Origin: Clostridium sp. HBUAS56010
GTDB taxonomy: Bacteria; Bacillota; Clostridia; Lachnospirales; Lachnospiraceae
Direction: 5' to 3'
Length of the DNA: 64,000 nucleotides
Assembly (NCBI RefSeq): GCF_007115105.1
Contig: NZ_SULJ01000001.1
Coordinates: 434,001-498,000 of the forward strand
Shown here: piece after piece, positions 8,757 to 17,826 of the stretch
Layout: the number at the start of each line of letters is the position of its first letter
How positions within the stretch are numbered: position 1 is the stretch's first letter
Notes under the pieces: generated by a model
What the model was told of the DNA's origin: nothing
Seen by the model: the letters and a program-made list of their open reading frames with translations, nothing else
Databases searched by the model: none
Position numbers and translations under genes: made by a program

Positions 8757-9965
8757 TTACATTGCGTTATAGACACCATCTACAATCTTAACCGCTTTTG
8801 GTGCTTTTTCCGGTTCTCCATCAGCAGTCCATTTCATGTTTTCACCTGTTAAACCGTTGATTGTGATTTCAGTCATGGCTTTCTTAAGACCATCACAAAT
8901 AGCAGAAGCATCCATATCTGGAGTTAAAGCAGCTTTTTCAGCCGCAGCTTTAATTGCATAAACTGCATCGTAAGCATCTGCTGCAAACTGGTTTGGAGTC
9001 TCTTTATACTTTTCTTTATAAGAAGTTACAAAATTCTGTGTTAAATCATCTGTAGCATCTGCTGCAAATGGAGTTAAAAGCATAACATCTTCTGCCAATG
9101 TCTTGTCAAAATTCTCTACTGTCAAAAGACCATCCAGTCCGTCACAGCCAAAGAATTCTGTATCAAATCCCATCTGTTTTGCCTGAGCAAGGATCAGGGC
9201 TGCCTGAGAATAGTAAATAGGAAGAAATACTAACTCAGCACCAGAATCCTGTGCTTTCTGAAGCTGAACAGAGAAGTTCGTGTTGTTATCAGCCGTAAAA
9301 GCTTCATCCGCAACAACTTCGATTCCCTGATTCCCCGCTTCAGAAATAAACTTATCATGGATACCACTGGAATATACGTCAGAACTATCATATATCATTG
9401 CAACTTTCGTTGCCAGTTTATTCTCACCAATATATTGCGCAGAAGCAACTCCCTGATTAGGGTCAGAGAAACATACACGGAACTGATTCTCAAACTTTGT
9501 ACAGTCTACAGCAGAGCCAGATGGAGTTAACTGAAATAAATTATCATTGTTTGTCTCGGTACCCAGTGCAATTGTAGGAGCAGAGGTAACAGCACCCACT
9601 AAAATCTGAATGCCCCAGTCTTTTAACGTATTATAAGCATTGACTGCTTTTTCAGTGTCACCTTCGTCATCCTGAAAACTGTAATCAATCTTAGCTCCGT
9701 TGATTCCACCGTCTGCATTGATTTGGTTAACAGCAAGCTCTGCACCGTTTTTAACAGCCTGTCCATAAATTGCAGTGCTCCCTGTAATTGGTCCAATACC
9801 ACCGATTTTAAATACGGCTTCATCAGAAGCGCCTGCTTCTGTCTTATCACCTGACTGAGCTGCAGATGAATTGGTATCAGGACCTTTTCCCCCACAGGCA
9901 GTCAAGGATGCTGCCATAGCAACTGCCATGGTAACACTCAATAACTTCTTTAAAGATTTTTTCAT
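8757..9965 (-). CDS. livK: Branched-chain amino acid ABC transporter, substrate-binding lipoprotein
   Basis: 402 residues. A lipoprotein signal peptide (MKKSLKKLLSVTMAVAMAA then the lipobox LTAC) is followed by a linker of S, N, D, G and a periplasmic-binding-protein type I fold: GGIGPITGSTAIYGQAVKNG, the hallmark QDDEGDTEKAVNAYN, and GVASAQYIGE. It is lipid-anchored outside the membrane and hands the ligand to LivHM. The start is the ATG at 9965 with AGGAGG upstream; the open frame extends 19 codons further without support. Strong promoter upstream. The exact ligand (Leu/Ile/Val or another amino acid) cannot be read from sequence. Confidence 0.94.
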   Translation of the reverse strand: MKKSLKKLLSVTMAVAMAASLTACGGKGPDTNSSAAQSGDKTEAGASDEAVFKIGGIGPITGSTAIYGQAVKNGAELAVNQINADGGINGAKIDYSFQDDEGDTEKAVNAYNTLKDWGIQILVGAVTSAPTIALGTETNNDNLFQLTPSGSAVDCTKFENQFRVCFSDPNQGVASAQYIGENKLATKVAMIYDSSDVYSSGIHDKFISEAGNQGIEVVADEAFTADNNTNFSVQLQKAQDSGAELVFLPIYYSQAALILAQAKQMGFDTEFFGCDGLDGLLTVENFDKTLAEDVMLLTPFAADATDDLTQNFVTSYKEKYKETPNQFAADAYDAVYAIKAAAEKAALTPDMDASAICDGLKKAMTEITINGLTGENMKWTADGEPEKAPKAVKIVDGVYNAM

Positions 9966-10029
9966 AATCCATTCCTCCTCATGAAATGTTTTGATACACA
10001 GTCCCTCAGACTGAATATACATAGTGTTA

Positions 10030-10058
10030 ATAATAGAATGGCTTTAAAAAAATGTCAA
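10030..10058 (-). promoter_or_regulatory. Sigma-A promoter of the liv operon
   Basis: Minus strand -35 TTGACA (10053-10058), 17-base spacer, -10 TATTAT (10030-10035). Near-consensus; predicted leader of ~58 bases before the livK start. Confidence 0.85.
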
Positions 10059-10092
10059 CTGCTTTTCCTTTAAAACGCAAAAAATAAGTTAT

Positions 10093-11103
10093 TTAATTTT
10101 CCCAGGGCAGATCCGAACTCTCGATGGTTTTATCTCTGAGCATCAGATCTTTAACCGCATCAGATGCAGATTTATCATAAAAGAGAACCTCATTAACCTG
10201 TTCTACAATGGGCATGGAAATATCAAATTTCTTAGACAGGGCAAGTGCTGCTTTTGCAGAATAGATTCCTTCTACAACCATGCTAACTTCTTCTGTTGCT
10301 TCCGCCATTGATTTTCCCTGTCCGATTAAGATGCCGGCTCTCCGGTTTCTGCTGTGCATACTGGCACAGGTTACAATCAGATCCCCAATACCGGAAAGTC
10401 CGCAGAATGTCTGGAATTTGCCGCCCATGGCAGTGCCGAGTCTTGATATTTCTGTAATCCCTCTTGTAATGAGAGCCGCTTTTGTATTATCTCCATATCC
10501 CAGGCCATCTGCAATTCCCGCTGCTAAAGCGATAACATTTTTTAAAGAGCCACCAATCTCAATGCCCTGGATATCAGGGCTTGTATATACACGAAAAACT
10601 TCATTCATGAATATCTCCTGAATGTATTCCGCTGTCTTTCTGGTACGGGCACCTGCAACACAGGTTGTGGGCAGCCCTTTGCTCACCTCTTCCGCATGAC
10701 TGGGACCAGACAAAACAGCAACATCAGCCATAGGAAGTTCTTCTTCCAGAATCTCAGAAAGCGTCATCAGCGTAACTTCTTCAATTCCTTTTGCAACATT
10801 TACAATCACCTGACCATAACGGCAGAAAGGCTTCATCTTCTGGGCTGTAGAACGGACATAGATTGACGGAACCGCTGTAACAAGAATATCCTGCCCGGTC
10901 ATAGCCTCCTCCATGCTGTCTGTAAAGATCATATCATCGGGAAGAACCAGCTCGGGAAGTGTATGATGCCGTCTTTGATCCGTCATCTGCCGGATCTCTT
11001 CCGGAATCGCAGACCACACTGTCACCTCATGATGATTATTATATAGAAGAGATGCCAAAGCAATTCCCCAGCTTCCTGATCCTATGATTCCAATTTTCCC
11101 CAT
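10093..11103 (-). CDS. gpsA: Glycerol-3-phosphate dehydrogenase [NAD(P)+]
   Basis: 336 residues, normal length. Reduces dihydroxyacetone phosphate to sn-glycerol-3-phosphate, the backbone of membrane phospholipids. N-terminal dinucleotide fold GSGSWG at 8-13, then VNVAKGIE, VLSGPSHAEEV, and the C-terminal catalytic part with LKNVIALAAGIADGLGYGDN, whose first Lys is the likely catalytic one. Follows plsY, which uses the product, 16 bp downstream in the same operon. ATG start with GAGGTGAG upstream. Confidence 0.97.
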   Translation of the reverse strand: MGKIGIIGSGSWGIALASLLYNNHHEVTVWSAIPEEIRQMTDQRRHHTLPELVLPDDMIFTDSMEEAMTGQDILVTAVPSIYVRSTAQKMKPFCRYGQVIVNVAKGIEEVTLMTLSEILEEELPMADVAVLSGPSHAEEVSKGLPTTCVAGARTRKTAEYIQEIFMNEVFRVYTSPDIQGIEIGGSLKNVIALAAGIADGLGYGDNTKAALITRGITEISRLGTAMGGKFQTFCGLSGIGDLIVTCASMHSRNRRAGILIGQGKSMAEATEEVSMVVEGIYSAKAALALSKKFDISMPIVEQVNEVLFYDKSASDAVKDLMLRDKTIESSDLPWEN

Positions 11104-11119
11104 TTTTTCTCACCTCATT

Positions 11120-11761
11120 TTATTTTTTACCAAAGTTTGCAGATATTTTATTCTCTGTACCACGGACAAGACGGCCAATATTGGCACGATGTCTCCAAAA
11201 CGCCAATCCGCTTATGACTGCCGCAACTATGTAAAATTCCGGAAGCAGCCCTGGTGCCAGCCCATAAGCTCCCATACCCGCAAAAACAGCCAGCCATACA
11301 AACAGAATGGTTGCAACGATTAAAGAACCAAGGGAAACATAACTGGTAACAATAACAATGACAAGAAAGGCAATGATACACAACAGCGTCATCCGAAGAT
11401 CTGACGCAACAATTAAACCTGCTGTAGCAGCAATTCCTTTTCCACCTTTAAAATTAAGGTAAAAGGGATAATTGTGTCCTAAAATCACACCCAGACCTGT
11501 ATATAGAATGAAAAGATATATCATCTCCGGTTTATCGGCAAAGATGACACGGACAAGAAGGCAAGGCAGAAGTGCTTTTAGAAAATCTCCAAAAAACACC
11601 ACCGCTCCTGCTTTTGGTCCCATAACTCTTAAAGCATTGGTTGTACCTGAATTTCCACTTCCGTGTTTACGGATATCCATCTTATGGACTCTTCCGTAAA
11701 AATAACCTGACTGTATTAATCCAAACAAATAGCCTGCTAAAAGACAGATGATTCTTTCCAT
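11120..11761 (-). CDS. plsY: Acyl-phosphate:glycerol-3-phosphate acyltransferase PlsY
   Basis: 213 residues with about five hydrophobic segments. Transfers the acyl group from acyl-phosphate to glycerol-3-phosphate, the first step of phosphatidate synthesis, at the inner face of the membrane. The three PlsY motifs are present: GSGNSGTTNALR at 34-45, GHNYPFYLNFKGGKGIA and, near the end, HRANIGRL. The chosen ATG (11759-11761) is one base from the der stop and its SD (AAAGGATC) lies inside the end of der, indicating coupling; 21 further in-frame codons upstream lie within der and are ignored. Confidence 0.95.
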   Translation of the reverse strand: MERIICLLAGYLFGLIQSGYFYGRVHKMDIRKHGSGNSGTTNALRVMGPKAGAVVFFGDFLKALLPCLLVRVIFADKPEMIYLFILYTGLGVILGHNYPFYLNFKGGKGIAATAGLIVASDLRMTLLCIIAFLVIVIVTSYVSLGSLIVATILFVWLAVFAGMGAYGLAPGLLPEFYIVAAVISGLAFWRHRANIGRLVRGTENKISANFGKK

Positions 11762-11762
11762 G

Positions 11763-13091
11763 TTATTGATCCTTTCCGCTTCTTTCTCTGTAAATAAATT
11801 TAAGCGATGTTCCCTTAAAACCAAACGCTTCCCGAATCCGGTTTTCTAAATACCTGGTGTAGGAAAAATGTGTCAGTTCTTTATCATTCACAAATATTAC
11901 AAATGTCGGCGGTTTTACAGCTACCTGAGTAATATAATAAAGTCTCAGCCGCTTTCCCTTATCAGACGGTGGCTGCTGGAGAGCCACTGCTTCTGTCATA
12001 ATCTCGTTTAACACTCCAGTGGCGACCCGAAGGGTCTGATTCTGCCTTACCATATCAATTAGCTCATACAATTTATTCATTCTCTGACCTGTTTTTGCAG
12101 AAATGAATATATATTCAGCATAAGGCATAAAGGACAAGGTATTCTTAATCTTATTGGTATATTCGTAAATGGTCTTGTCATTTTTTTCAATGGCATCCCA
12201 TTTATTCACTGCGACAATAATTCCTTTTCCACGCTCATGGGCAATCCCTGCAATTTTGGCATCCTGTTCTGTGACGCCTTCTTCTGCATCAATGACAACA
12301 ACCACCACATCTGCCCGTTCTACTGCCGTTACTGTACGGATTATACTGTAACGTTCCAACTCTTCTTTAATCTTATTCTTTCTTCTAAGACCAGCCGTAT
12401 CAATAAATATATATTCTGTTCCATTGTGAAAAATCTCTGTATCCACTGCATCTCTGGTTGTTCCTGCAATATCGGAAACAATTACCCGGTTTTCACCTAA
12501 AAGCTGATTGATAATGGAAGATTTTCCCACATTGGGTTTCCCAACAATGGCGATACGGGGGCGGTCATCTTCCTCATCTTCTGACTCCGGTTCCCCAAAG
12601 TGCTTGATCACCTCATCAAGTAAGTCTCCAAGACCAAGTCTGGAAGCCGCCGATACTGCAAACGGATCTCCAATCCCCAAATTGTAGAACTCATAGATAT
12701 CATTGCCGAACTTTTGGAAACTGTCTACCTTATTCACTGCCAGTACAATAGGCTTTTTAGACTTCCTTAACATATCAGCAACTTTAGAATCTGAATCCAC
12801 CAATCCCTGACGAACATCCACAATAAATACAATGACATCCGCTGTCGCAATGGCAATCTCCGCCTGCTCACGCATTTGAGACAAAATCACATCACTGCTG
12901 TCCGGCTCAATTCCTCCGGTATCAATTAATGTGAAATTCCGGTCAAGCCAGGAACAATCTGCATAAATTCTGTCTCTGGTTACTCCTGGCGTATCCTTAA
13001 CAATTGAAATGGTATCGCCCGCTAAAACATTAAACAGCGTAGACTTTCCCACATTGGGACGGCCTACGATGGCAACTACTGGTTTACTCAT
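11763..13091 (-). CDS. der: Ribosome-associated GTPase Der (EngA)
   Basis: 442 residues. Essential tandem-GTPase needed for 50S subunit assembly. First G domain: GRPNVGKS at 10-17, DTGG, NKVD. Second: GKPNVGKS near 185, DTAG, NKWD. The C-terminal ~90 residues form the KH-like domain ([22 protein letters not shown]). ATG start with AAGGAG upstream; the first eight bases overlap the end of the DUF512 gene. Confidence 0.98.
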   Translation of the reverse strand: MSKPVVAIVGRPNVGKSTLFNVLAGDTISIVKDTPGVTRDRIYADCSWLDRNFTLIDTGGIEPDSSDVILSQMREQAEIAIATADVIVFIVDVRQGLVDSDSKVADMLRKSKKPIVLAVNKVDSFQKFGNDIYEFYNLGIGDPFAVSAASRLGLGDLLDEVIKHFGEPESEDEEDDRPRIAIVGKPNVGKSSIINQLLGENRVIVSDIAGTTRDAVDTEIFHNGTEYIFIDTAGLRRKNKIKEELERYSIIRTVTAVERADVVVVVIDAEEGVTEQDAKIAGIAHERGKGIIVAVNKWDAIEKNDKTIYEYTNKIKNTLSFMPYAEYIFISAKTGQRMNKLYELIDMVRQNQTLRVATGVLNEIMTEAVALQQPPSDKGKRLRLYYITQVAVKPPTFVIFVNDKELTHFSYTRYLENRIREAFGFKGTSLKFIYRERSGKDQ

Positions 13092-14451
13092 ATATTATCT
13101 CCTTTAATTCGTATCCATCATAAGAAGCTTCATTCTCTTTTACAGAACCTAAAACAGCCTGCACAAAATCCTGACCGCTTGATTTTACAATATCTACCTG
13201 TACTTGTAAAGCCTTTTGTACATCGGTTCTTGTGATATCATCAAGAAAAACCTCTTCGCCGCTTCGAAACATACACTCTGGAAGCAAAAGTCTGCTTCCC
13301 AGCTTCTGATCCTTAAGCTGATTAATTAAATCCTGCCCAGTAATCAGACCGGCAACGGTAATCTGTTCTCCAAAGAATACATTGCGAATGGTATAGACAT
13401 GTATCTTTCGTCCCGGAAACTTGTCCATAACTTTTCTTGCATGGCTTTTGATATAAGGCGCAGCCAGTTTTCCAGTGGCGATGGAGATTTCCTCCGATAC
13501 TTCGTCTTCTTCTATAACTTTAAGAGCGGCTGTTACCTCTTCTTCTAAAATGCGGATCATACCTACTCCGTTTTCCAATTGGATATATCCATCATATTGG
13601 GACGCTGGCGGGATCGGCAATTCTGCCAGAATATAAAATTCATCACTTGCATGAATGAAATGACTGCCGTGTTCTTTATAAAGTTTACTCTGCCACCGAC
13701 CTACAATGTCTAAAACTTTTTTCGCGTCTTCCTTTTGAAAAGCTTCTAATGGATATAGCCCTTCCCGGTACTTTGATACGCCTACAGGAACAATGGAAAT
13801 ACTTTCCATATATGGAAGATACTCTGACAGATCTCTTATGGTACGCTCTAGTTCCTCTCCGTCATTCACACCCTTGCACAAAACAATCTGGCCATTCATG
13901 GGAATTCCCGCGTCATAGAGCTGACGTATCTTTTGAAGTGCTTCTCCTGCAAAGCGGTTATGCAGCATCTTGCATCTTAAGACCGGATTGGTGGTATGGA
14001 CGGATATATTAATAGGAGCAAGCTTAAATTCTATAATCCGTTTAATATCGTGATCGCTCATGTTGGTAAGGGTTACATAGTTCCCCTGGAGAAAGGAAAG
14101 TCTGGAATCATCGTCTTTAAAATAAAGAGTTTCCCTCATTCCAGGCGGCATCTGGTCTATAAAGCAGAAGATACAATTGTTTTTACAGGACCGGTATTCA
14201 CTCATTAAACCGTTTTCAAAGGTGATTCCAAGATCCTCATATTCATTTTCTATCTCTAATTCCCATTCTTCTCCATTCATCTTCCTTACAACCATTAAAA
14301 TGGATTCACTGTTTATATAATATTCATAATCAAAGATATCTTCCAGTACTTTGCCGTCAATGGAAAGAACTATATCTCCTGGTTCCAGCTCCAACTGCTC
14401 GGCAATAGAGCCCGGATCAATCGCTTTAATAATATGTCCTCTTTCGCTCAT
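13084..14451 (-). CDS. PDZ-radical SAM protein of the DUF512 family
   Basis: 455 residues. Domain order: N-terminal PDZ-like fold ([19 protein letters not shown]), radical SAM core with Cys89, Cys93 and Cys96 in [11 protein letters not shown], and a C-terminal DUF512 region. The whole family is conserved in clostridia next to der/engA. Its reaction is not known to me; an involvement in ribosome assembly or RNA modification is only a guess from the neighbour der. First gene of the DUF512-der-plsY-gpsA operon, with its own promoter divergent from prs. ATG start with AAAGGT upstream. Confidence 0.9.
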   Translation of the reverse strand: MSERGHIIKAIDPGSIAEQLELEPGDIVLSIDGKVLEDIFDYEYYINSESILMVVRKMNGEEWELEIENEYEDLGITFENGLMSEYRSCKNNCIFCFIDQMPPGMRETLYFKDDDSRLSFLQGNYVTLTNMSDHDIKRIIEFKLAPINISVHTTNPVLRCKMLHNRFAGEALQKIRQLYDAGIPMNGQIVLCKGVNDGEELERTIRDLSEYLPYMESISIVPVGVSKYREGLYPLEAFQKEDAKKVLDIVGRWQSKLYKEHGSHFIHASDEFYILAELPIPPASQYDGYIQLENGVGMIRILEEEVTAALKVIEEDEVSEEISIATGKLAAPYIKSHARKVMDKFPGRKIHVYTIRNVFFGEQITVAGLITGQDLINQLKDQKLGSRLLLPECMFRSGEEVFLDDITRTDVQKALQVQVDIVKSSGQDFVQAVLGSVKENEASYDGYELKEIIYE

Positions 14452-14480
14452 ATTTTTACCTTTCTATCACTATCTTATAT

Positions 14481-14509
14481 ATCATAACAAGATTGTTTCT
14501 CTTTGTAAA
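14481..14509 (-). promoter_or_regulatory. Sigma-A promoter of the DUF512-der-plsY-gpsA operon
   Basis: Minus strand -35 TTTACA (14504-14509), 17-base spacer, -10 TATGAT (14481-14486). Leader of ~25 bases. Confidence 0.75.
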
Positions 14510-14552
14510 GGAACCCTTTTTTGTTTTTTTCACAAAAATATAACAAAGGTTA

Positions 14553-14582
14553 TTGACGCATTCTGTCATTCAATGGTATAAA
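14553..14582 (+). promoter_or_regulatory. Sigma-A promoter of prs
   Basis: Plus strand -35 TTGACG (14553-14558), 18-base spacer, -10 TATAAA (14577-14582). It lies back to back with the DUF512 promoter; the two -35 boxes are ~43 bp apart, so one bound regulator could affect both. Confidence 0.75.
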
Positions 14583-14649
14583 AGGGGTAAGATTAGAAAA
14601 CAGGCAGATTTTTATCTGGCTGTTCATTCATTATGGAGGAATCTTTGTC

Positions 14650-15828
14650 ATGGCAAATGATTATGTATTTAAAGATCAGCTTCCTGTTGCACCTTTAAAG
14701 ATTGCAGCTTTAGAAAGCTGTCAGGAACTGGCACAAAAAATTAATGACCATATTATTGGTTTTCGGAAAAATGATATTGAGGAGCTAAAGCGCAGAAAAG
14801 CAGATCTGCTCTATCGGGGATATGACGTTAATTCCTACCTTCTCAATTGTTCCTGCCCACGTTTTGGCAGCGGCGAAGCAAAAGGCATTATAAAAGAATC
14901 TGTCCGCGGTACAGATATTTTTGCAATGGCTGATGTAACGAATTACAGCATTCCCTATACTGTGAACGGTTACATCAATCATATGTCGCCAGATGATCAT
15001 TTTCAGGATTTAAAACGGATCATTGGTGCAGCCAGTGCAACCGCACACCGTGTAAGCGTAATCATGCCATTTCTCTATGAAAGCCGTCAGCATAAAAGGA
15101 CAAACAGGGAATCCTTAGACTGTGCAATGGCTTTAAAAGAGCTGATTGACATGGGAGTCAGCAACATCATTACATTTGATGCCCATGATCCCAGAGTTCA
15201 GAATGCTATCCCACTGAATGGATTTGATAATTTCATGCCCACCTATCAGTTCATCAAAGCTGTGCTTAAGCGTTATCCGGATTTAAAGATTGACAAAGAG
15301 AATCTCATGGTGATCAGTCCTGACGAAGGAGCTATGGACCGGGCTGTCTATCTGGCCAATAACTTAAGCCTTGACATGGGCATGTTTTATAAGCGAAGAG
15401 ACTACTCCCAGGTTATAGACGGACGCAATCCAATTGTTGCCCATGAATTCCTCGGTACTTCTGTAGAAGGCAAAACAGTCTTGATCGTTGACGATATGAT
15501 CTCGTCTGGGGAAAGTATGCTGGATACAGCCAAGGAACTAAAAGAACGCAAAGCAAACAAAGTAATTGTATGCTGTACATTCGGATTGTTCACCAACGGT
15601 CTTGAGAAATTTGATGACTATTACCGGAAAGGCTACATTGACTGTGTGGTTACTACTAATTTAAACTACCGCCCACAGGAATTATTTGACCGGGAATGGT
15701 ATGTAGAGGCGGATATCAGCAAATATATTGCTGCAATCGTGAATTCTTTGAATCATGATGTATCCATCAGCACTGCCCTCAGTTCCACCGATAAAATACA
15801 GAAACTATTAAAAAAATATCGGGCATAA
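14650..15828 (+). CDS. prs: Long-form ribose-phosphate pyrophosphokinase
   Basis: 392 residues, about 75 more than classical PRPP synthetase. Makes PRPP from ribose-5-phosphate and ATP for nucleotide, His and Trp synthesis. Recognisable parts: GEAKGIIKESVRGTDIF (cf. DGE...ESVRG), the ATP loop MPFLYESRQHKR, FDAHDPRVQNAI, VISPDEGAMDRA, the flexible-loop KRR, and the PRPP loop VLIVDDMISSGES at 277-289. The PRPP loop has ISSGES where the classical form has IDTAGT. Extra length lies mainly at the N-terminus (~50 residues) and C-terminus. Monocistronic, with a strong promoter and terminator. ATG start with GGAGG upstream. Catalytic function is likely but the variant residues leave some doubt. Confidence 0.88.
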   Translation: MANDYVFKDQLPVAPLKIAALESCQELAQKINDHIIGFRKNDIEELKRRKADLLYRGYDVNSYLLNCSCPRFGSGEAKGIIKESVRGTDIFAMADVTNYSIPYTVNGYINHMSPDDHFQDLKRIIGAASATAHRVSVIMPFLYESRQHKRTNRESLDCAMALKELIDMGVSNIITFDAHDPRVQNAIPLNGFDNFMPTYQFIKAVLKRYPDLKIDKENLMVISPDEGAMDRAVYLANNLSLDMGMFYKRRDYSQVIDGRNPIVAHEFLGTSVEGKTVLIVDDMISSGESMLDTAKELKERKANKVIVCCTFGLFTNGLEKFDDYYRKGYIDCVVTTNLNYRPQELFDREWYVEADISKYIAAIVNSLNHDVSISTALSSTDKIQKLLKKYRA

Positions 15829-15832
15829 CTTA

Positions 15833-15885
15833 AAAGCTGCAGCACATGAAAAGCAGAAAGCCATTCATGTGCTGCAGCTTTTTTT
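15833..15885. terminator. Bidirectional terminator between prs and pgeF
   Basis: 18-bp perfect inverted repeat AAAGCTGCAGCACATGAA / TTCATGTGCTGCAGCTTT with a 13-base loop and T runs on both strands; serves the convergent prs (plus) and pgeF (minus) genes. Confidence 0.92.
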
Positions 15886-15892
15886 ACACATC

Positions 15893-16747
15893 TTATTCTG
15901 AAACACAGAGAAATGCAGCAAGGTTTCCTCTCTCATTTCCGGTTGTCCGGTGGGAAAACAGATAATCAGAATTACAATGTGTACAAATATCTGTAACCTG
16001 TATCCGTTCTTTTTTTAGACCTGCTTCTAAGAGAATTATCTCATTGGCTCGCCAAAGATCCAGCAGATATTTTCCATTCTTCTTCTGCTCAAGAATATCT
16101 CCCCAGTATTTCTCCTGAAATCCATTTTTAAATTCCTCAGCAACTTCAGTACCTACTTCATAACAGGTCTTGCAAATACTTGGACCGATACATGCAATCA
16201 GATCTTCTGGTTCAGTTCCAAATGCTTCTTTCATCTTTTTCACGGTTACTTCACCCATGCGGTTTACTGTACCGCGCCACCCGGAATGACTCAGTCCAAT
16301 CGCTCTATGTACCGGATCAAGAAAATAAAGAGGAACGCAATCTGCATAAAAGGTTACAAGAGTAATTCCTGGAACATTGGTGATCAGTCCATCTACATCT
16401 TTGTATTCCCGCTCCTTTACAATTCCCTTCCCAGCATCAGATTCCGTGACCTGACGGACATTGGTTGTATGGGTCTGATAGGACAAAACCATTCGTTCCG
16501 GGTTCACATCAAGCGCTTTCCCCATCCGTCGATAATTCTCAAGCACATGTTCCGGGTTATCACCTCTTGTAAACGTAAAATTCATCGTAGCGAACTTTCC
16601 CTGGCTTACGCCCCCCATCTTTGTTGAGAACCCATGTTTTACCATGCCTGTCTGTTCTAACATGGGAAAAGACAGGTAAGGAACATGATTTTTAATTTTA
16701 TTATTAAGTACTTTTTCCAGTCCCTTTCGTTTCCACATCATATCCAT
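15893..16747 (-). CDS. pgeF: Laccase-domain protein PgeF (YlmD/YfiH family)
   Basis: 284 residues. Members edit peptidoglycan precursors (E. coli PgeF) or act as purine nucleoside phosphorylase/adenosine deaminase (LACC1-type). The zinc site is intact: His93 (SYQTHT), Cys137 (ADCVPL) and His154 (LSHSGWRG), with CIGPSICKTCYEVG and the closing SHRTTGNERGNLAAF. I choose the ATG at 16745-16747, since TGGAGG, overlapping the yraN stop, lies eight bases before it; the ATG at 16762 overlaps the yraN stop codon but lacks an SD. Last gene of the ylxM-ffh operon. Confidence 0.9.
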   Translation of the reverse strand: MDMMWKRKGLEKVLNNKIKNHVPYLSFPMLEQTGMVKHGFSTKMGGVSQGKFATMNFTFTRGDNPEHVLENYRRMGKALDVNPERMVLSYQTHTTNVRQVTESDAGKGIVKEREYKDVDGLITNVPGITLVTFYADCVPLYFLDPVHRAIGLSHSGWRGTVNRMGEVTVKKMKEAFGTEPEDLIACIGPSICKTCYEVGTEVAEEFKNGFQEKYWGDILEQKKNGKYLLDLWRANEIILLEAGLKKERIQVTDICTHCNSDYLFSHRTTGNERGNLAAFLCVSE

Positions 16748-16761
16748 CCAGCTATCCTCCA

Positions 16762-17136
16762 TTAAAATGCGTCCTGTATCAAACGAATGTTCTGCCCTGT
16801 AATTGCAACAACATCAAACCTGCATGGAATTTCCTGGGACAGATGATGATGGTACAGGTAACCTCTTGCTCCATTTCTGATTCTCATCTGTTTTTTTGCA
16901 TCCACTGCTTCCGCAGGATCTCCCTTAGAAAGGTTCGATCTATACTTAACTTCAATAAAAACAAGATAAGACCCATCTTTTGCAATAAGATCAATCTCTC
17001 CCTGTTTATCCCTGTAATTCTTCACCAGTATTTCATATCCCAGCTTCTGCAAATAGGAAGCTGCAATCTCTTCCTGCTTATCTCCTATGGCTCTGGTATT
17101 TGTCAAAGACGCCTCATCCTTTCCCTGATCACCCAC
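16762..17136 (-). CDS. yraN: UPF0102 (YraN) nuclease-like protein
   Basis: 124 residues. Shows the restriction-endonuclease-like core of the family: GYEILVKNYRDKQGEIDLIAKD followed by VFIEVKYR, where E-x-K is the likely active site, and a helix with AVDAKKQMRIRNGARGYL. Function in the cell is not established; a DNA repair or recombination role is often assumed. GTG start at 17134-17136 overlapping the end of rnhB by eight bases; the SD is weak, so expression may depend on coupling to rnhB. Confidence 0.88.
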   Translation of the reverse strand: MGDQGKDEASLTNTRAIGDKQEEIAASYLQKLGYEILVKNYRDKQGEIDLIAKDGSYLVFIEVKYRSNLSKGDPAEAVDAKKQMRIRNGARGYLYHHHLSQEIPCRFDVVAITGQNIRLIQDAF

Positions 17137-17770
17137 AAAAATTCTTGATGAAAGTACGTCTGTGAATCGGACATGGACCCAATTCCTTTAACACACTGAT
17201 ATGGGCAGCCGTTCCATAACCTTTATGTTTTCCAAAATTATATTCAGGAAATAATTGGTCGTACTCTTTCATCATATGATCTCTTGTAACTTTTGCCATT
17301 ACACTTGCAGCAGCGATAGACACACTTTTTGCATCTCCCTTTATAATGGATACCTGTTCCATGCTAAGACCAGGAATGGTTACAGCATCATTTAAAAGAA
17401 TCTCAGGTTTCATATCTAACTTTCCAACAGCCAGCCGCATTGCCTCATAAGTTGCTTGAAGAATATTGATTTCATCAATGCGTTCTGGTCCAACCACTCC
17501 AACTGCATAAGACAGAGCTTTGTCCTGAATCTCCAGATACAGCTCTTCCCGTCGCTTTTCAGACAGTTTTTTAGAATCATTTAAATAGAGGATCTGACAA
17601 TCCTTTGGAAGAATTACAGCCCCTGCCACTACAGGACCAGCCAAAGGTCCTCTGCCAGCTTCATCAATGCCGCAAATTAAAATGCGGTCTTCGTACTGGT
17701 GTTCATATTCTCTCATTTTATCCAGGCGTTCCAGTTCTTCCTGAAGTTTCTCTTCTGTTAATTTTCTCAT
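17129..17770 (-). CDS. rnhB: Ribonuclease HII
   Basis: 213 residues. Removes single ribonucleotides and RNA primers from DNA. Catalytic D36-E37 in CGIDEAGRGPLAGPVV, further carboxylate in LLNDAV, and the KGDAKSVSIAAASVMAKVTRD block. About 25 residues of charged N-terminal helix precede the core. ATG start with GGGAG upstream. A terminator-like hairpin lies between it and rbgA. Confidence 0.96.
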   Translation of the reverse strand: MRKLTEEKLQEELERLDKMREYEHQYEDRILICGIDEAGRGPLAGPVVAGAVILPKDCQILYLNDSKKLSEKRREELYLEIQDKALSYAVGVVGPERIDEINILQATYEAMRLAVGKLDMKPEILLNDAVTIPGLSMEQVSIIKGDAKSVSIAAASVMAKVTRDHMMKEYDQLFPEYNFGKHKGYGTAAHISVLKELGPCPIHRRTFIKNFCG

Positions 17771-17792
17771 TTATTCTACTCCCAGTGCAGTG

Positions 17793-17823
17793 AAAAATAG
17801 GGCTGCTCAAAGAGCTGCCCTGT
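17793..17823 (-). terminator. Hairpin between rbgA and rnhB
   Basis: Minus-strand stem AGGGCAGCTC / GAGCAGCCCT (one A-A mismatch) with a three-base loop, then ATTTTT. Probably a partial terminator within the operon. Confidence 0.65.
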
Positions 17824-17826
17824 GTT

